Assembly: GCA_001465935.1 (NCBI GenBank)
Contig: LNKV01000002.1
Span: 1 to 64,000, forward strand
Origin: Clarireedia homoeocarpa
Lineage: Eukaryota; Ascomycota; Leotiomycetes; Helotiales; Rutstroemiaceae
DNA: 64,000 nucleotides
Direction of reading: 5' to 3'
The notes beneath the pieces were generated by a model, which saw only the letters and a program-made list of their open reading frames with translations, made no database searches and was not told the origin of the DNA. Of this stretch, positions 45,993 through 59,009 are shown one piece after another (positions within the stretch are counted from its first letter, which is position 1; each line of letters begins with the position of its first letter). Made by a program: the position numbers and the translations under genes.

Positions 45993-48900
45993 CCATGATG
46001 TCGCACACTCGTGGACTGCAACAGATAAAGGAAGAGCAAAACCAGAACCACAATCTCGTGAGCCCCAGCCCATCCGGCTCGAGTAAGTTTAAGACAAAGC
46101 TTCTACATTGACCCTTAGGGCTAACCTCTTTTCAAGCAGCACCAAGTTCTCGCCACCAATCAGAAGAATATCAATTGCCCGATCGAGCGAGAAGCCGTGC
46201 TCACGAAAGCGGCAAGTTAACAAAGGTTCGCCTTTCCTCTCTACAAGCTAATATTATAAAATAGTAGCTCCAAGTGGTTCCAGTTCTACACTGCATCACT
46301 CTCCTGCCACATCTAGTGCTGTCACCATCGGACGTTCTGATGTCGATGTGATTGGCAAGCACTCAAAGGTGTTCATAGATGCTATTGAAGAGCTGCGGCA
46401 ATACAATATTTCAGGCGTTGTTTCACTGCCCAAAATCGTTGTAGTTGGCGACCAGAGCTCAGGAAAGTCGTCTATGATGAGTGCTTTGACAGGCACAAAT
46501 CTTCCTCGGAACACTGGAACCTGTACAAAATGTGTAGCCAATATTACCACATCGGCCGCCGACACCTGGTCTTGTACTGTATTTCTGCGCCACGAATATG
46601 ATTACATGCCACAAAGCGGACCATTTTTTTCATGGGGCAATACATCAAAAAGCCCATTCCCGTCTTGGGTCAAAGGCGAAAATCGAGACGCTAGCACCCT
46701 GTTCCAGAGAATAACAGACGAGTCCAAGCTAGAGGATGCCTTGAGATGGGCTCAGATAGCTCTTCTAAACCCCAGTCAGGATCATGCTGCGTTCATCCCA
46801 GGATCTGGTAAACGCTGGCTTGAGAAAGATACTACTGAGGAAGCAGCGTTCTCTCCGAATGTCATCGTCGTGGCAATCTGTGGACCTGGTCTTCCTTCGT
46901 TGTCTTTTTTTGACTTGCCAGGAATCATGGCCAATGCTCCAACTGAGGAGAAACGTGGTCTGATGAATGCCTTCGAAAACATAGCTATAAAGTGAGTAGG
47001 CTTAGATTTTCAATAGTGCATTCGTCTAATGTCTCTAGATACATATCCGAGGAAGATTCTTTGGTCATATTCGCCATGTGCATGTCGGTAGATGCAGTCA
47101 TGTCGTCGGCAAAGAAAGTGATCGAAGATCAAAACGCGACAGCTCGATGTGTCGGTGTCTTGACGAAGCCCGACACATTCAGTGACAAGAGAGGCGACGT
47201 TTCAGATTGGGAGAAGATTTTAACAAACACAGAGCACTGGATGGGTTATGGGTACTTCGCTACCAAACAGCCGGGTCCTAATTTCAAATACGACTTGTCT
47301 TCAGGGTCTTATCATGACCAGGCCCGGAAGGAAGAGGAGGAATTTTTTGACAACGATGAACTTTGGAGCGGACGATGGAAGAAATTTCGTTCCAGATGTG
47401 GTACGGCAGTCATACAAGAATTTCTGTCTCGTCAGCTAGCAGAAGAGATCTCAAAAAGGTTCGTCAGGTGTGTCTCAATCTTTACTATACATATTAACCT
47501 TATACAAACAGCATCCCCGGCATCAAAGGAAAAATAATTTCTCGTTTGCGTATGATTGATGAAAAACTGGATAAGCTTCTCTTGCTGCCCCGCAATGAAG
47601 TTCAGCATGTCATTCTGAAGCTGCTACTTAAGTTTAGTAGCCAGGTCCAAAGGTCGATGAATAACGAACTGGCCTCTGTAGACCACAGCTTCTACGGTCA
47701 GTGGAGAAGTTTATCTGACGACTTTTATCAATTTATTATACAAAATCAGCCAGAGGTTGAGCTTGCGGATCCATCCGACATTCTGAAAAGTTCCGTCATC
47801 GAAATCTCCGACGATGATGAGGATGCCACCACTCCTGGAGTACCGGATAGCCCTTCCCGGAAGCAACCGCGCAAGCGTCTGCACAACCAAAATGGTGAAG
47901 CACCAGAGACTCCACGCAAGCGAGGAAAAGCGGCCGTGCCTGCCAGCTCGTCCCCTATCAAGAGTGAAAACTCGATTACACAAAGTTCGTCAACAATCCC
48001 AAGCAGACATTTGCCGATGAAAGGGAACCCGTTTGGTCATCACACTAGGAAAGGAGAGAAATTTACCAGCATCCGCGAAATTTCTCAAAAGATAAATCAG
48101 TATGCTCATCCTGGTATGCCGGGGATCATCAACCACAGAGTCTTCGATGAGTATTGTAAAGATGCAGTCCGACCATGGAAAGGACCCCTTCAAACTCTTC
48201 TCCGCGAGACAGTTGTTCTTCTGAAAAAGGAGCTTGACCAGGTTTTAGCTCTAAACCTTGAAAGTTTTCGCGATACTCCTTTATTTCACAAGTCCAGAAC
48301 GCTTCTGGATGAATACATCGACTATCACTATAAGCGTGAGGAAGAAGCTGCCCATGGTCTCTACGAACTTGAGGTCCTGAAGACGTTCACTATTGACAGC
48401 TCGACTCTGACAGGCAACAAGAGGAAAGAACTCGATCGTCTCCATATGCTGCGCCGGAACATCAGAGCACATCGAAAAGTCAATCAAACCTTGGCAGACA
48501 ATCCAAAAGTGATCCGAGCCGTCGAACCGGTAGCCCGCAAGGAAGCGATACGAAAATTAGTCGACGAAACTGCCGAGACTCTAAGTCGAGATCAATTCGA
48601 GCCTGCGCTTTCCGTTGCCGCCTACATCAGAACGTATTACATGATGGCGGCTCGCCGCTTCACAGATGGTGTCTGCCTGGGTATTAATAATCGCTTGTTC
48701 AATGCCGTGAGCGAGAACATCGAGTCTTACCTGGAAAAGAAGCTAGGCGTTACTGAGTCCACAAAAGGTGAGTGGCCATGGACATGTTCCTGTTTGATGA
48801 GCCTAATACTGACTTCTTCCTTTCTCTAGAAGCACAAGAGAAATGCGAAGCCCTCATAGCAGACAATACTGGTGTTGCAAAGAAGCGCATGGATTTGATG

Positions 48901-49128
48901 AAGGAAAAATCGCAGCTTGAGGCCTGCTCAAAACGTCTCGACAAATTGTGTGCAGATATCAGACACTTGGGTTCACAAGACGCAAATGCGGAGCAGAATG
49001 GCGATGACGAGCCAAGCACATTCATAATGTCTAGTCATCAGAACGTTCCGGCTGCTCAAATACTTCCAAGAACTCCACGCCATGGACGAAGCGACAACGA
49101 TTTCCAAATGACTGGCGCCGAGTATTGA
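45993..49128 (+). CDS. Dynamin-superfamily GTPase with disordered insert
   Basis: Large GTPase of the fungal dynamin/Mx-like group. G1 is GDQSSGKSS, G2 lies in PRNTGTCTKC, G3 is DLPG and G4 is TKPD. Clear joins are K|YISEEDS (intron 46992-47038) and ISKRS|IPGIKGK. The stalk (middle domain) starts LRMIDEKLDKLLLL. An insert of about 90 residues follows, rich in Ser/Pro/Lys: it holds VIEISDDDED at 47795-47824 (a SUMO-interaction-like motif) and two basic clusters (RKQPRKR, PRKRGK). The stalk resumes at FTSIREISQKINQY. The C-terminal GED has GVCLGINNRLFNAVSENIES and, in a last exon, EKCEALIADN. The start MMSHTRGLQQIKEE and the first two introns (46085-46300) are the least certain part. Such proteins remodel membranes; the exact role is unknown. 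Confidence 0.9.
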
Positions 49129-50607
49129 GGTGCCCTGTGCTTTCTGAGTGTCAGCGAGGTGTCACCTATGATAACATGGGAGCTACTTCCTTGCGTTCTG
49201 ATGACTCATCGAAAGAGCGAGGAATCTGCGTTACTCAGTCGAATCTCCTGCGTCCAATGACTGCCTACCAAAGGTATTCCCCATCTTCTAAGATTACCAT
49301 CCAGCACAGAACTTCAATTCAACACTTCACTCCTCTATTCCACCAATCATCCCATTCTCTTCACAAACGATCGACCAGACCACAGTATCCTCCACCCCCC
49401 TCCCCTTCTCTCCACACCAAAAAACAGCATTCATCGACCCAAGCCAGCACCGCATCATTCCTGCTCCTTCTTTCCCCGATCAGATCGAAAAATTTGTGTT
49501 TACTTTTATACCTTTTCGCCTAGACCAGAGATTTGTTTTTCTTTTGTGCTCTCTCATTTTTCGATCGAAATTCGAGTTCTTCTTTTGTGCTCTCTCATTT
49601 ATGATCGAAATTCATGTTCTTCTTACTTACTCCTTTGTTCCATTCACTTTCTCCAGCTTCATCAACATGATTAGAGAGAGAACTTCCGATTTCTATCATA
49701 TCATGCCATCGCATCTCCCTCTCTGCCCGTCTCTATCTATCTCTCTGTTTGTCTATGGGGGAGGGGTGGGGTGGAGCTATTCCTTGTATGTTTGTCAGTT
49801 TGTTTCCTAGGTAGCACAATAGAAGATGAATGGGTAGATAGATGCATTGAGACCTAACTCGAGTTTGTTTTGTATATCTTATCTGAGTGATATATATGTA
49901 TAGTAGTGGTTCTTATGTGAGTGATGATATATATGAACGGTAACGTGCATTTAAGTAAGATCCCACCAACCCACCTTCCCAAACTCCTCCCCTGAACGAT
50001 TAATGGGCTTTCAATGATGCCGACGCCTACTTGAGAGCCATCCAAGTTCCCCATCAGTTCCTCTCCTCCCCTCCTCTGTTAACGAAATTATAAGCGCGAT
50101 TTAATATAGCACCCATCAATCACTACCTATCATTGTGTTCTCGATCAATCAATCAAACGAGTGAGATCTATCTTCATTACACGTACTACAATAATAGTAT
50201 ATTCAACATTCAACATCAATCATTCCCTATCATGCTCATGTTCGTCTCTCGAATTAATACCCAACACGTTCATTAATTTTCCACGCCCACAATCTCTGGT
50301 ATCCTGCTCCATCTTCCACCTTCCACGTCGCAACCATGAACTTGATATATAAACCCCTTAATGTCGGTCTAGTGTCAGATATTCATCCACTACTAATCCG
50401 GTTCACTCCGTCCGTCATTACAATCCAAAGAGAAGTATTTGAATAGGAATGGAAACCAAGAAAATCCATCTCATAACTTCCAATCTCCTTTCATGCCATC
50501 CCAAATGCCGTAACTCGTAATCACCGAACCATTTGTCCAGCAACTTAAACTCTTCGCCCGAGCAAATGAAAGCGATCGATCAAGATTCACGCATCAGACC
50601 ATAGATT
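49129..50607. other. Intergenic, tail to tail
   Basis: 1.48 kb, T/C-rich and then AT-rich, with a two-copy repeat. No supported gene. Confidence 0.5.
49541..49621. repeat. Two-copy repeat with a 41-bp period
   Basis: CTTTTGTGCTCTCTCATTT occurs at 49541 and 49582, each followed by GATCGAAATTC and then GTTCTTCT. Confidence 0.88.
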
Positions 50608-52231
50608 CTACCACGTTGGTTGCGGTTTCTCCGTAGCCGGAGTATCCAAAGCATCCAAAGCATTACGATCAGCAAACGGATCATTCTCATCTTCCTCCTC
50701 CTCTTCCTCCTCTGGTTCTGGTGCAGTCTGATGGTGTGATTGAACGGGTGTGGGTGGTGCCGGGCGGTGAGTAGAAAATGTTGGGCTTAAAGGACTTTTC
50801 GCCCCAAGATGAAGGTTGGACATTTGTTGAGTTGGTGTGTCGCTGTTTCTGCGTTCGGACATTACTTTTTTCCCCCTTCGTTAATTACATTATTCATTGA
50901 TAGGGAGTTGTGATACTCACTTTTGTACATATGCTGCTGCTCAGCTAATTCATCGTCGGAGTCACTATCGGCATCGATGGATCGATCAAGTTGTTCAAAG
51001 GTCATTAATGCTGTAACAAGCTCGTCGTTTGCGTGGAGAAGTGCTCCGAGCCAATCTTCGGTTTCGACATGTTGAATCTAAGCGCCTGATTTAGAGTCTT
51101 GTGATTAAAACACTCATCTGAGTACTTACGTATCGGAGAATTTTTCTTCTAAGGAGTTTACAAGCATCAAAGTGTTGTTGGGCTGCTTTGTTTTCAGAAA
51201 TTCGTTCCTTCTCCCTGTTTATATGTCTAAGTGCATTCAGAAGATTGGTTGACGCAACGGATGATTCTGCAATCGCAGCTTTCATGGTTTCCTTTTCTGC
51301 TGCTAGGTTGAATGGCTTATGCTTCCTTTTCTTGTCTTGTTCCTTGTCTTTCTTGGATTTTTTCGCAGTTCCGGACATTAGGGATGCTGCGCGTTCTCTT
51401 GAAGACGTTGTCAATGAAGTTTGTCTGGAATGCGACGGACCTGCTTGAGGAGTTGGTGGCGCTGGTGCCGGTTCATCATCTTCGTCCACGTGGAAAGGGT
51501 TTTGTTCTGTTTCACGAAGAACTTGAGATCTATCTTGCGTAACAACTTTCTTCGTGCGAGGCAATTGCTGCGGTCATAAGTTAGTGAGTGAAATATCATC
51601 CAAGACTACATGTGATACATACCTTATATAAGGAAGCGATTTGCTCAAGACCACGGACATTCTTGTACTCAGCAGCCCAACTTCGGAAAAGTTCCTTACA
51701 CTTGTCTCGTACTAGAGGATCCGTTAAATCCGATGTACCACAAATGCGAAGACGCTCAAGTAACATCTCGTCAGCAAAGGTGCGCTGGAAACGTGCACCG
51801 GCATTTTGAATCAATCCATCTAGGATTGTAAGAGCCCGGATTTGGCGATGGATATTTCCATACTTAAGCTTCTTGCGAATAGCCCTAGCTGCTTCTGCTG
51901 GACCGGTAGCTTGAAGTTTGATGGCTTCTACCAAATCAGGAATACCACTCAAATCATCTTCTTCATAGTTTTCGCTTGTGAGATTTTCTACGGCAACAGT
52001 AACCGCTGAAAATGGTTTCTTCTGTTCTCGTTGACTAGCTGTTAGTTCGTCCGTCTTTGTTGATCTATATTTCCTCAATAGAATGTCCCAAACATGACCA
52101 ATAGGAAAATGCTCGGGTTCTGGCTGGGGTTCGGGAACTATAGAAGATGTGGTGTGGGATCTTGCATGATGATGGCGACGACGTCTGGTCCTGCCAGACC
52201 TGCTGCTATGTGTATCGGAGTGATGGGACAT
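50608..52231 (-). CDS. VHS-GAT endocytic adaptor, Lsb5-like
   Basis: Actin-patch/endosomal adaptor family. The VHS domain runs through FSAVTVAVENLTSENYEEDD, GIPDLVEAIKLQ, RKKLKYGNIHRQIRALTILD, GLIQNAGARFQRTFAD and LFRSWAAEYKN to IASLYK. Intron GTATGT..CGCAG joins QLPRTKKVV. A linker contains ENPF-like QNPFHVDEDDEP, an NPF motif for EH domains. The GAT-like helical domain follows (EKETMKAAIAESSVASTNLL; then IQHVETEDWLGALLHANDEL). The last exon ends with an acidic tract and NDPFADRN, a DPF motif for AP-2. The start is uncertain: 52231 (MSHHSDTHSSRSG) is open into the VHS domain but adds an Arg/His-rich extension; a short upstream exon at about 52405 (MFSS) is an alternative. Confidence 0.85.
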
Positions 52232-53696
52232 GGGTAGCGGAGGTGGGAAGCGAATCAAGCAATCGGGATCATATCCATGATCGTGTGATTCGAGGAAATG
52301 GTGGCGATGGGGGCAGTCCCAGAGACGAAGGGGTAGAATAGGAAAGAGCAAAATGAAAAGTAGGAGATGTATATGGTGTACTGACCGAAGAAAACATTGC
52401 TGGTGGCCAGTCTATCCCCTGAATATCCTTGGACGTCGAACTCGAAGAGGCTGCCTTGGCTGCAAGCTCTTTCACAATGCTTTCGTTGTTAGAGCCCAAT
52501 GAGAATGCAAAGAACACTCAGACAAATCCTATTAGAGGACGGGTGAGGCGGAAGTGGGGATGGATGTTGGATAATTCGTCAAAAGCCTCCCGACGTACTT
52601 AGGTATGCGGTATGCGGTATGCGGTATGTGTTGTCGCAATAATCGTTCCTCGCTGGATTATGTATGGAATTGTTTTGTCGACCGACCGCTATTTTGTGTA
52701 TGGAAAGACGGCCACGTCTTAATGTGGAAGGTGGGGTAGTTGGCCAAAGGTTACTCGCAGGTCGCAAACTGTGCCCGACGAGAATGGTCAATATCCAGCT
52801 CTTTGAAGCTCTTTATGAAACGTGGATAATGGCGACGGGAAGGCGATTCTGCTCGTGAAGGAGGCAAGTGAAGATATAAAGAAGTGGAGGAGTAAGGAAG
52901 TGTACTCGTTTTGATCTGAAGCCCAATGTGAAATCCGGTCGACTTCCAAGTTGTGGTTTCATCACTCATGTGATGCGTTATGTGAGTGGCTCATTACCTT
53001 ATCGGAACGTGGGAAAAGCTCAGTAGGTCCCTTTTTGAGACTAGCGGGGCGGGGCGGATAAGCCGATATCAGCTATGCAGCCCAATGCAGGCACGATCAC
53101 GTGCACGCGTGAAGAAGTCATCCTAGATAGGTTCTTAGCTGACAGCATGAGGCGGCAAAGCCACGGAATATTTACACTTCCCAGGAGCAGCAGCTCCTCT
53201 TACACAGCTAAAATGTCTATCAAGTTTGTAAGTATAAGGCCAGCACGTGATACTACCCCCCCATATGCTTTCCTTAACCATTAGTTCACCTTCACCTTTC
53301 ACCATCATGCGAATCAGATTTAACCTCTCAACTACATAACCCGATATCTTCGAAAAAATAACCCGATATCTTCGAAAACATACTATTCTTCGAGACATAC
53401 CATCATTATCCTTAACTTCAAACAAATCTTTCGAAAGATTTCCGCCAAATAAGTTACATGCGGGGGCCAGTTGTCAACGAGGGGCGGTGCGAGAAGGAGG
53501 ATGTGTAGGCAATGAGAGCGATGGGAATAGCGTAGAATTGTCTTTTCTGCACTGCGTCTTCTTATAAGGGATGGGGTGAAGAGGCCTTGCGAAACATGGG
53601 AAAAGCACACGTCGGTAACTTATTGACGTTCGCGCACCATAGCCTTCATGCCATTGAGTCTTATACTGATTTCAAGCCCTTAGCACTCCTGATTCA
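52232..53696. other. Intergenic, divergent promoters
   Basis: 1.46 kb. A short plus-strand exon-like start at 53213 (MSIKF followed by GTAAGTATA) has no recognisable continuation. The GGTATGC words near 52605-52627 are a small repeat. Confidence 0.45.
53337..53379. repeat. Two copies of a 21-bp direct repeat
   Basis: ATAACCCGATATCTTCGAAA followed by A is present at 53337 and 53359 with one extra base between the copies. Confidence 0.9.
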
Positions 53697-56157
53697 ATGG
53701 CACAGCCAAGCATATCGTTTAATCCAATCAATCGGGAAGGGACATTACCTCAAAGGGTGAATCCATTAAAGACATTTCACGATACCAACATATACGACCT
53801 CCCTCACGATCCCGCCACCCAGACTACCAATTCCCATACGAACAGCAAGAGAACAGCCCAAGTGTCAAGTAAAGCTCGTTCAAAAGCCATAACAGCTGGT
53901 ATCACCGAGACTCTCACAACGAGCTGCCAAAATGATGATGAAGTATTCGAAGTCTCATCGCCCAAAAGGAGAAAGACTCCCATGAAACGAGCCCAGTCCA
54001 TGAAAGCATTCAAAGTGCCATCGCAAATACAAACACCTACAGGTAGTGGCATGAAGCAGGTTTATCAAAAAGATTGTTCAAAATCACAACTTGCAACACC
54101 GCCTGCTACCAATAAGAAATCAAACAGGAGGGGCAATTCTGCCATTCAAACCCAAACAAAGCAATCGGAATTGTTCCCAAATTCGAATGTCACGAAAGTC
54201 TTGCCGGCCCAAAAAAGGTCTGACCATGATGTGCCATGGTCAATCAACTCCTTACAAGGCTTCATCACAACCGAAGATCGATTAAAATTCAACTCCAATG
54301 GGATAGCCAACACAACTCTCCAGAAATTAGCAGCTTTTCGATATAAGCCAGTTGAAGAAAACTGTACATCAAGTGTTCAAGAAGATGAGATTAATGTACT
54401 GCATATCCACACGAACGTCAAGCAAGACCAGGCTCGCCCGTACTTAAGGGAGCTTGATCACACTCTAATAGACCATAGTCATATGCTAGATAATGATTCT
54501 TTTTTGGAAGAAGCTTTATGGAGGGACGATAGTCAAATTCAGTCGGTTGAAGCCCCGCTCTGGTTTGAGAGCAATCCAGCTGCAGCCATTCCTCAGGAGC
54601 CTATGAATTGCACAAGCTGCATCGCAGACGGGACACTCCATGCTTCTGAACCTGGTGCGCACACATCCCGGGCAAGTGTTCCACCTTTAGAGCTACAAGC
54701 TTTCGACAGCTCTCGGTCTCTAACCGAAGATGAATTGATGCATGGAAAGATGGATGTGCTAGACCGGCAGTTTAATGCTGTTGATATAATTAACGAAAAA
54801 ATTGCCGATCCTTTTGAAAGTCCTGAGAATTGCTCTTACGACGGAGTTTCTACGGACTGCTTGCCGTATGCCTCATCCCACAATACAGCAAATACTACTA
54901 CCCATCAATCCTCAACCATGTGCCGTCTTGCTGAACAAGATTTCGACGATGGTATTGCGGACGAGGACCTATTAGCATTTTTTGATGATACGCATATGCC
55001 GGAGCTTCCGGTCGTATTACAAGGCACTGAACCTGTCACTTGCACAGGGGCCGCTCCTCACGTAAGAGAAGCGCCTTGTTGGGAGCACTCACTGAAAGCT
55101 CAACGACAACCTAGCGCAGTACCTTCCCTGGTACAGGCAGATGAAGATGATGAATATCCCATGGACGAAGATTTCGAGGATGCAATGTTAGAACTACCAG
55201 GACTTCATGCTAGTGTCTTTGAAACCTTCAATACCCCGCCAAGTATAGAAATCCAGCCTGATGATACTTGCACTGATAAAGAAATTTATGACAAAACCCT
55301 ACAGTTTTCGTCACCTAGGTCATTTGTTTCGGAACTTGAGGATGTGGCACAACCTACCTCTGTTAACATGTCTAGGCAATCAGATGCACATGTTCTGGAG
55401 CCACCCGTTACGAGTGAAGAAGCTGACTGGGGGTGAGTTACGTTTTGCGGTTTCAGAAATTCTTTCGGCATCTTCTAATCTGTATAACAGTTATATCATG
55501 TCGAACAAACCTGCTCTGGCCGATGCCATTGAATGCCAATCTGCTGACGGACTTACTCAAAAACTGATGTTTCCAACACCTTACAAGCCGCCTGTCGACT
55601 CCGCGCACATCAATAATGTACCGTCCTGGATTGATGATAGCCATGAATACCGACCACTAACAGTATTTGCCCGTCCGCAATTCCCAGTGCTAGTTCGTGA
55701 TCGATGCCCTGTTGACGGTCTTACTGCTAAAACCTTCCTTCGTGTCTGTTTTCGAATCGGTGAAATGCTAAAGGAAGGAGGGCGATGCAACGCATTAGGC
55801 CAGCATGCAATTATTGAGCTCTTCGCACGTGTTACTTTCTCATCTCGAGAATTTGGGACTACCAAACAGCACTTCCAATTCGAAGACCTCTTCCATGATC
55901 GGCCTCCCTTTGCCAAAGGTGTCCTGGCAAACTTCAATTCTACCAGGCTTGTAGACGCTGAAAGCCGAGCCTTCCTTGCATCGGGTAACACCCTGATGGC
56001 CCGATGTCTGGGAAGCTTGAAAAAGGATCTCAAGAATGGAGGTTGGCTATTACATATCATCAACATAAGAGTTACAGACTGGGAGGAAATCAGGTGGACG
56101 AAGAGGATTGTAAGCGCGGACCATGATGAAAAAGTAAAGCTAGGTATTGGAGCATGA
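53697..56157 (+). CDS. Conserved fungal protein: disordered N-terminal region plus C-terminal globular domain
   Basis: Two exons joined as EADWG|YIMSNKPAL by a GTGAGT..AACAG intron (55434-55490). Residues 1-575 are low-complexity Ser/Thr/Asp-rich with basic patches (SPKRRKTPMKRAQS), suggesting a nuclear protein, and acidic blocks (DEDDEYPMDEDFEDAM). The C-terminal 190 residues look globular: FPVLVRDRCPVDGLTAKTF, RVCFRIGEMLKEGGR, IIELFARVTFSSRE, FQFEDLFHDRPPF, RCLGSLKKDLKN and INIRVTDWEEIRW. The alternation of beta strands with the closing DWEEIRW is compatible with an OB-like fold, but this is only an impression. I recall ascomycete proteins with this C terminus of unknown function. Confidence 0.82.
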
Positions 56158-57455
56158 GTTGACATGACTCCATCAGAGGATATCCCTGTCGTTTGCTATC
56201 TTGTAACACATTTGAAGTGCTCCAGGTGCACAACTAACCTAGAGGGCTTACTAACTGAACAATAGTAGCATATCTTCATGTAGCTACCAGAGTATATTAG
56301 ACAAGATATTGCTAAGATGATCGGTAGACCTTTGCAACTCCCAGTCTTTCAAATAGACTTCCGCCTGTCCCCTTTAATCACCAGTGCATAGGACAAGTAT
56401 TTTTCGACTCCCTAGTGCTCCGAGCGGAGAATTTTCAGCATATCGATAACTCGCACTTTCAATGACGTTTCCAGTTGAGAGTTCGAAGTAGGACATTACT
56501 GTGTGCTCCAGCTGTCGAGGCACCCTATAAAATAACGACTTGTTCAACCAGGTTGCTCGACTTGACTACCTAGGTCAACTGGGCTTGAATGGCAGAGTCC
56601 GACTCTCCAACTTGATTCTCTCACTCAATGCATAACAATTAAACGCCGATAGTCGGAGGCATGGCGAGATTCCTGGCCAGAAATTCTTATAAGCACATAA
56701 GGCCGAACCGAAGCCAATTTCGAACCTCGAATGTACCAGCTATTTGATGTCTCTGTATGAAACTTCCGTGAAATCCAATGGCTCGTGTGGACGATGCTGT
56801 CTGACCGAAATGCTTCTACCTAAAACGCCACAAATATCACCTGATGTGTGTAATTGGTAAGGCTGATTTGAGGTACCAATCGGACTTTATAGCTGAGTTC
56901 ACGTAAGCTCGCAGCATCCCATGCATGGGCTTCACTGCCACACACAGACGATGTTCATTCGTCGATAAGGATTGAGCTGGGGGTCTAGCTGACGCGGCCG
57001 TTTGGCATGCTCGTGAAGACATCATATGAATGACACAATTCCCGAGGGACCGTTAAGAAGTTTGGAATTCGTACAACATTACGCTTCCTCTTATTTCTGC
57101 TCCACTGTTCCAGGTACGCATTCATAGAAACAGGCCGTGTTGACGACGCACAATTCTTCAAGCGAGAGACTTTTTTTTGGGTAGAAAGCGAAATGAGTCG
57201 GTCGCGTTATGAGGCTGTAAGTCTTGCCTGCTTCGCTTGCGTTTTGTTCGTAGCTCGGAAATAGGCTCTCGTTATGCTTGATGACAGCTCTGAATGCGCT
57301 CTGTCGTGGGAATTTGTCACCAAGATGTGTTCGTATCTCAAGAACATTGACCTTCGCAAAGTTGCTGGTCTGACCAATCTATGCATTTGCCCCGCCAAGT
57401 TTACCCCTCGCGTGGGCAATTGACAATTACTATCAATCTATTCACAATCAACATA
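56158..57455. other. Intergenic
   Basis: 1.3 kb without a convincing gene. Minus-strand readings of 60-70 codons (56837-57025, 57207-57419) lack motifs. Confidence 0.45.
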
Positions 57456-58510
57456 TGCTCCCATGTTCTCCGATCTTTGAAGGTCTTGCAACTAAATCGT
57501 GTCCCACAACATCATTCTGATTCCTTGCATATCATTTTGACCGTTCATTGAATACAGGTTCCGCAAAACGAGCCACAACCACCCATTCTCCTTGACCCTA
57601 TAGTGACCGGCGGTCCCTCCTACAATTACAATTCTGGCACACCCACCTCGGCCGCCTCCTCCCAACGCGCACCCTCCATTTCCTCGCGAACATCTATCTC
57701 CAGCTCTCCCCCTCCATCTTTCCACTCTAGTGCCACAGGGCATTTCAACAACTTCCATGCCCCACCCCACAGCCATTCCAATAGCACAACACCGTTTCCC
57801 CCATTTGTGAACTACCCTCCGCCTCCTTCCTTTCATTCTCGATCGAGCACGCCTCGCCCAACGCCAAGCTCGCATACGATCGCGAGTAATGGCTCGGGGA
57901 TAGAATTGTGGGGGATTGCACCGAGTACGATTACCGCGACGACTACAGATGCTGATGATACAGATGTGGGAAGGGATGGCCCGAGTCCTCTGCTTATCGT
58001 GAAGGACTTGCAAGCAAGAGTGGAGAGACTGGAAGAGAGCATAGGGAAATTGCTTGTGAGTTTGCCCCAAATTTTCCTTCCAAAATAGGAAGTATAATTG
58101 ACTGAACTCCCTCAAGCTCGAAAACGAAGAATTACGAACGCATGCTAATGACTCCGCACACCACCGGTCGAACTGCTGCGTCTCATTCACAGATGCGTCT
58201 CCCTCTTTGGAAGAAAGGCTCGTGTCAAGCAGTATGTTCCTGAAATTATCTCTTCATTCACACTTCCACCCCATTATTTGATTCACGTATCAACTAACGC
58301 AATTCCAATCAAGGCTCCAACTGCTGCGTGCGCTTCAAATCATCCTCTCATAGCCAAGCACAGCGAAGGCAGAAGCAGAGGAAAGAATTGGTGGTAGCGG
58401 GTACCCTGGTGATGTTCGCTCTAATCATGTTCGCTTTCTCGATTGTCTCGTCGACGGATAGAGATAGAAGAAATGGCGAGGCTTTGGGACGGATCAGTAA
58501 TCGGGATTAG
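57456..58510 (+). CDS. Ser/Pro-rich coiled-coil protein with a C-terminal membrane segment
   Basis: Spliced from at least three clear exons: from 57602 (TGGPSYNYNSGTPTSAASS..), a second reading LENEELRTHANDSAHH, and a third beginning NCCVRFKSSSHSQAQ. Introns are GTGAGT..CTCAAG and GTATGT..ATCAAG. The N-terminal 130 residues are Ser/Pro/His-rich; a coiled coil (VKDLQARVERLEESIGKLL) continues across the intron. ELVVAGTLVMFALIMFAFSI is a single membrane span, followed by 20 polar residues, so a tail-anchored arrangement is likely. The start is uncertain: the frame has no ATG after 57603, and an upstream exon at 57456 (MLPCSPIFE) would join in phase but with a weak GTCTTG donor. No family is recognised. 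Confidence 0.65.
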
Positions 58511-59009
58511 TGGCGGCTGCTGCACTGGTTGTATCTTTGGGAGGGGCGATGGCACGGTTTGGGATAGAAGTGTAATAATTGGTGAATTGGCCTGTTTCTT
58601 ATGTCTTAGAGGATATATACACTTATGATTTATGAATAGGTAATAATGAAATGAAATTTTGATCTAATAATGTGTTTGGACTACTCTGCACGACGACATC
58701 AATGTATAGGGGAACTCTCGAATTATCTAGTATGTGCATCTATCCAGCTGTTCACTTCGGGCACATAAGATCACATCAACTGCACAGTATATACATACGT
58801 ATTTGTTTCAATTTGTTGGCTAGTATATGCATATTCATCTCATTCTATCACTCCATATCGCTATCATCCATATCCAAAAGACTATTTACAAAGAACTCAA
58901 TATATATTCATCATCACGTATTCACAGGCTTGCCTGCATTCAAAACGATCAACGATAAGAAAGAGAGACCCAACAACAACAGTATACTGTACTGTACTGT
59001 ACTCTACAC
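58511..59009. other. Intergenic, tail to tail
   Basis: About 500 bp, AT-rich, with a short TACTGTACTGTACTGTAC repeat near 58985-59003. No coding signal. Confidence 0.5.

Noticed and set aside
57492..58190. 232-codon minus-strand Arg/Gly-rich ORF
   Set aside because: Shadow of the Ser/Pro-rich plus-strand coding sequence, which has consistent introns and a coiled coil.
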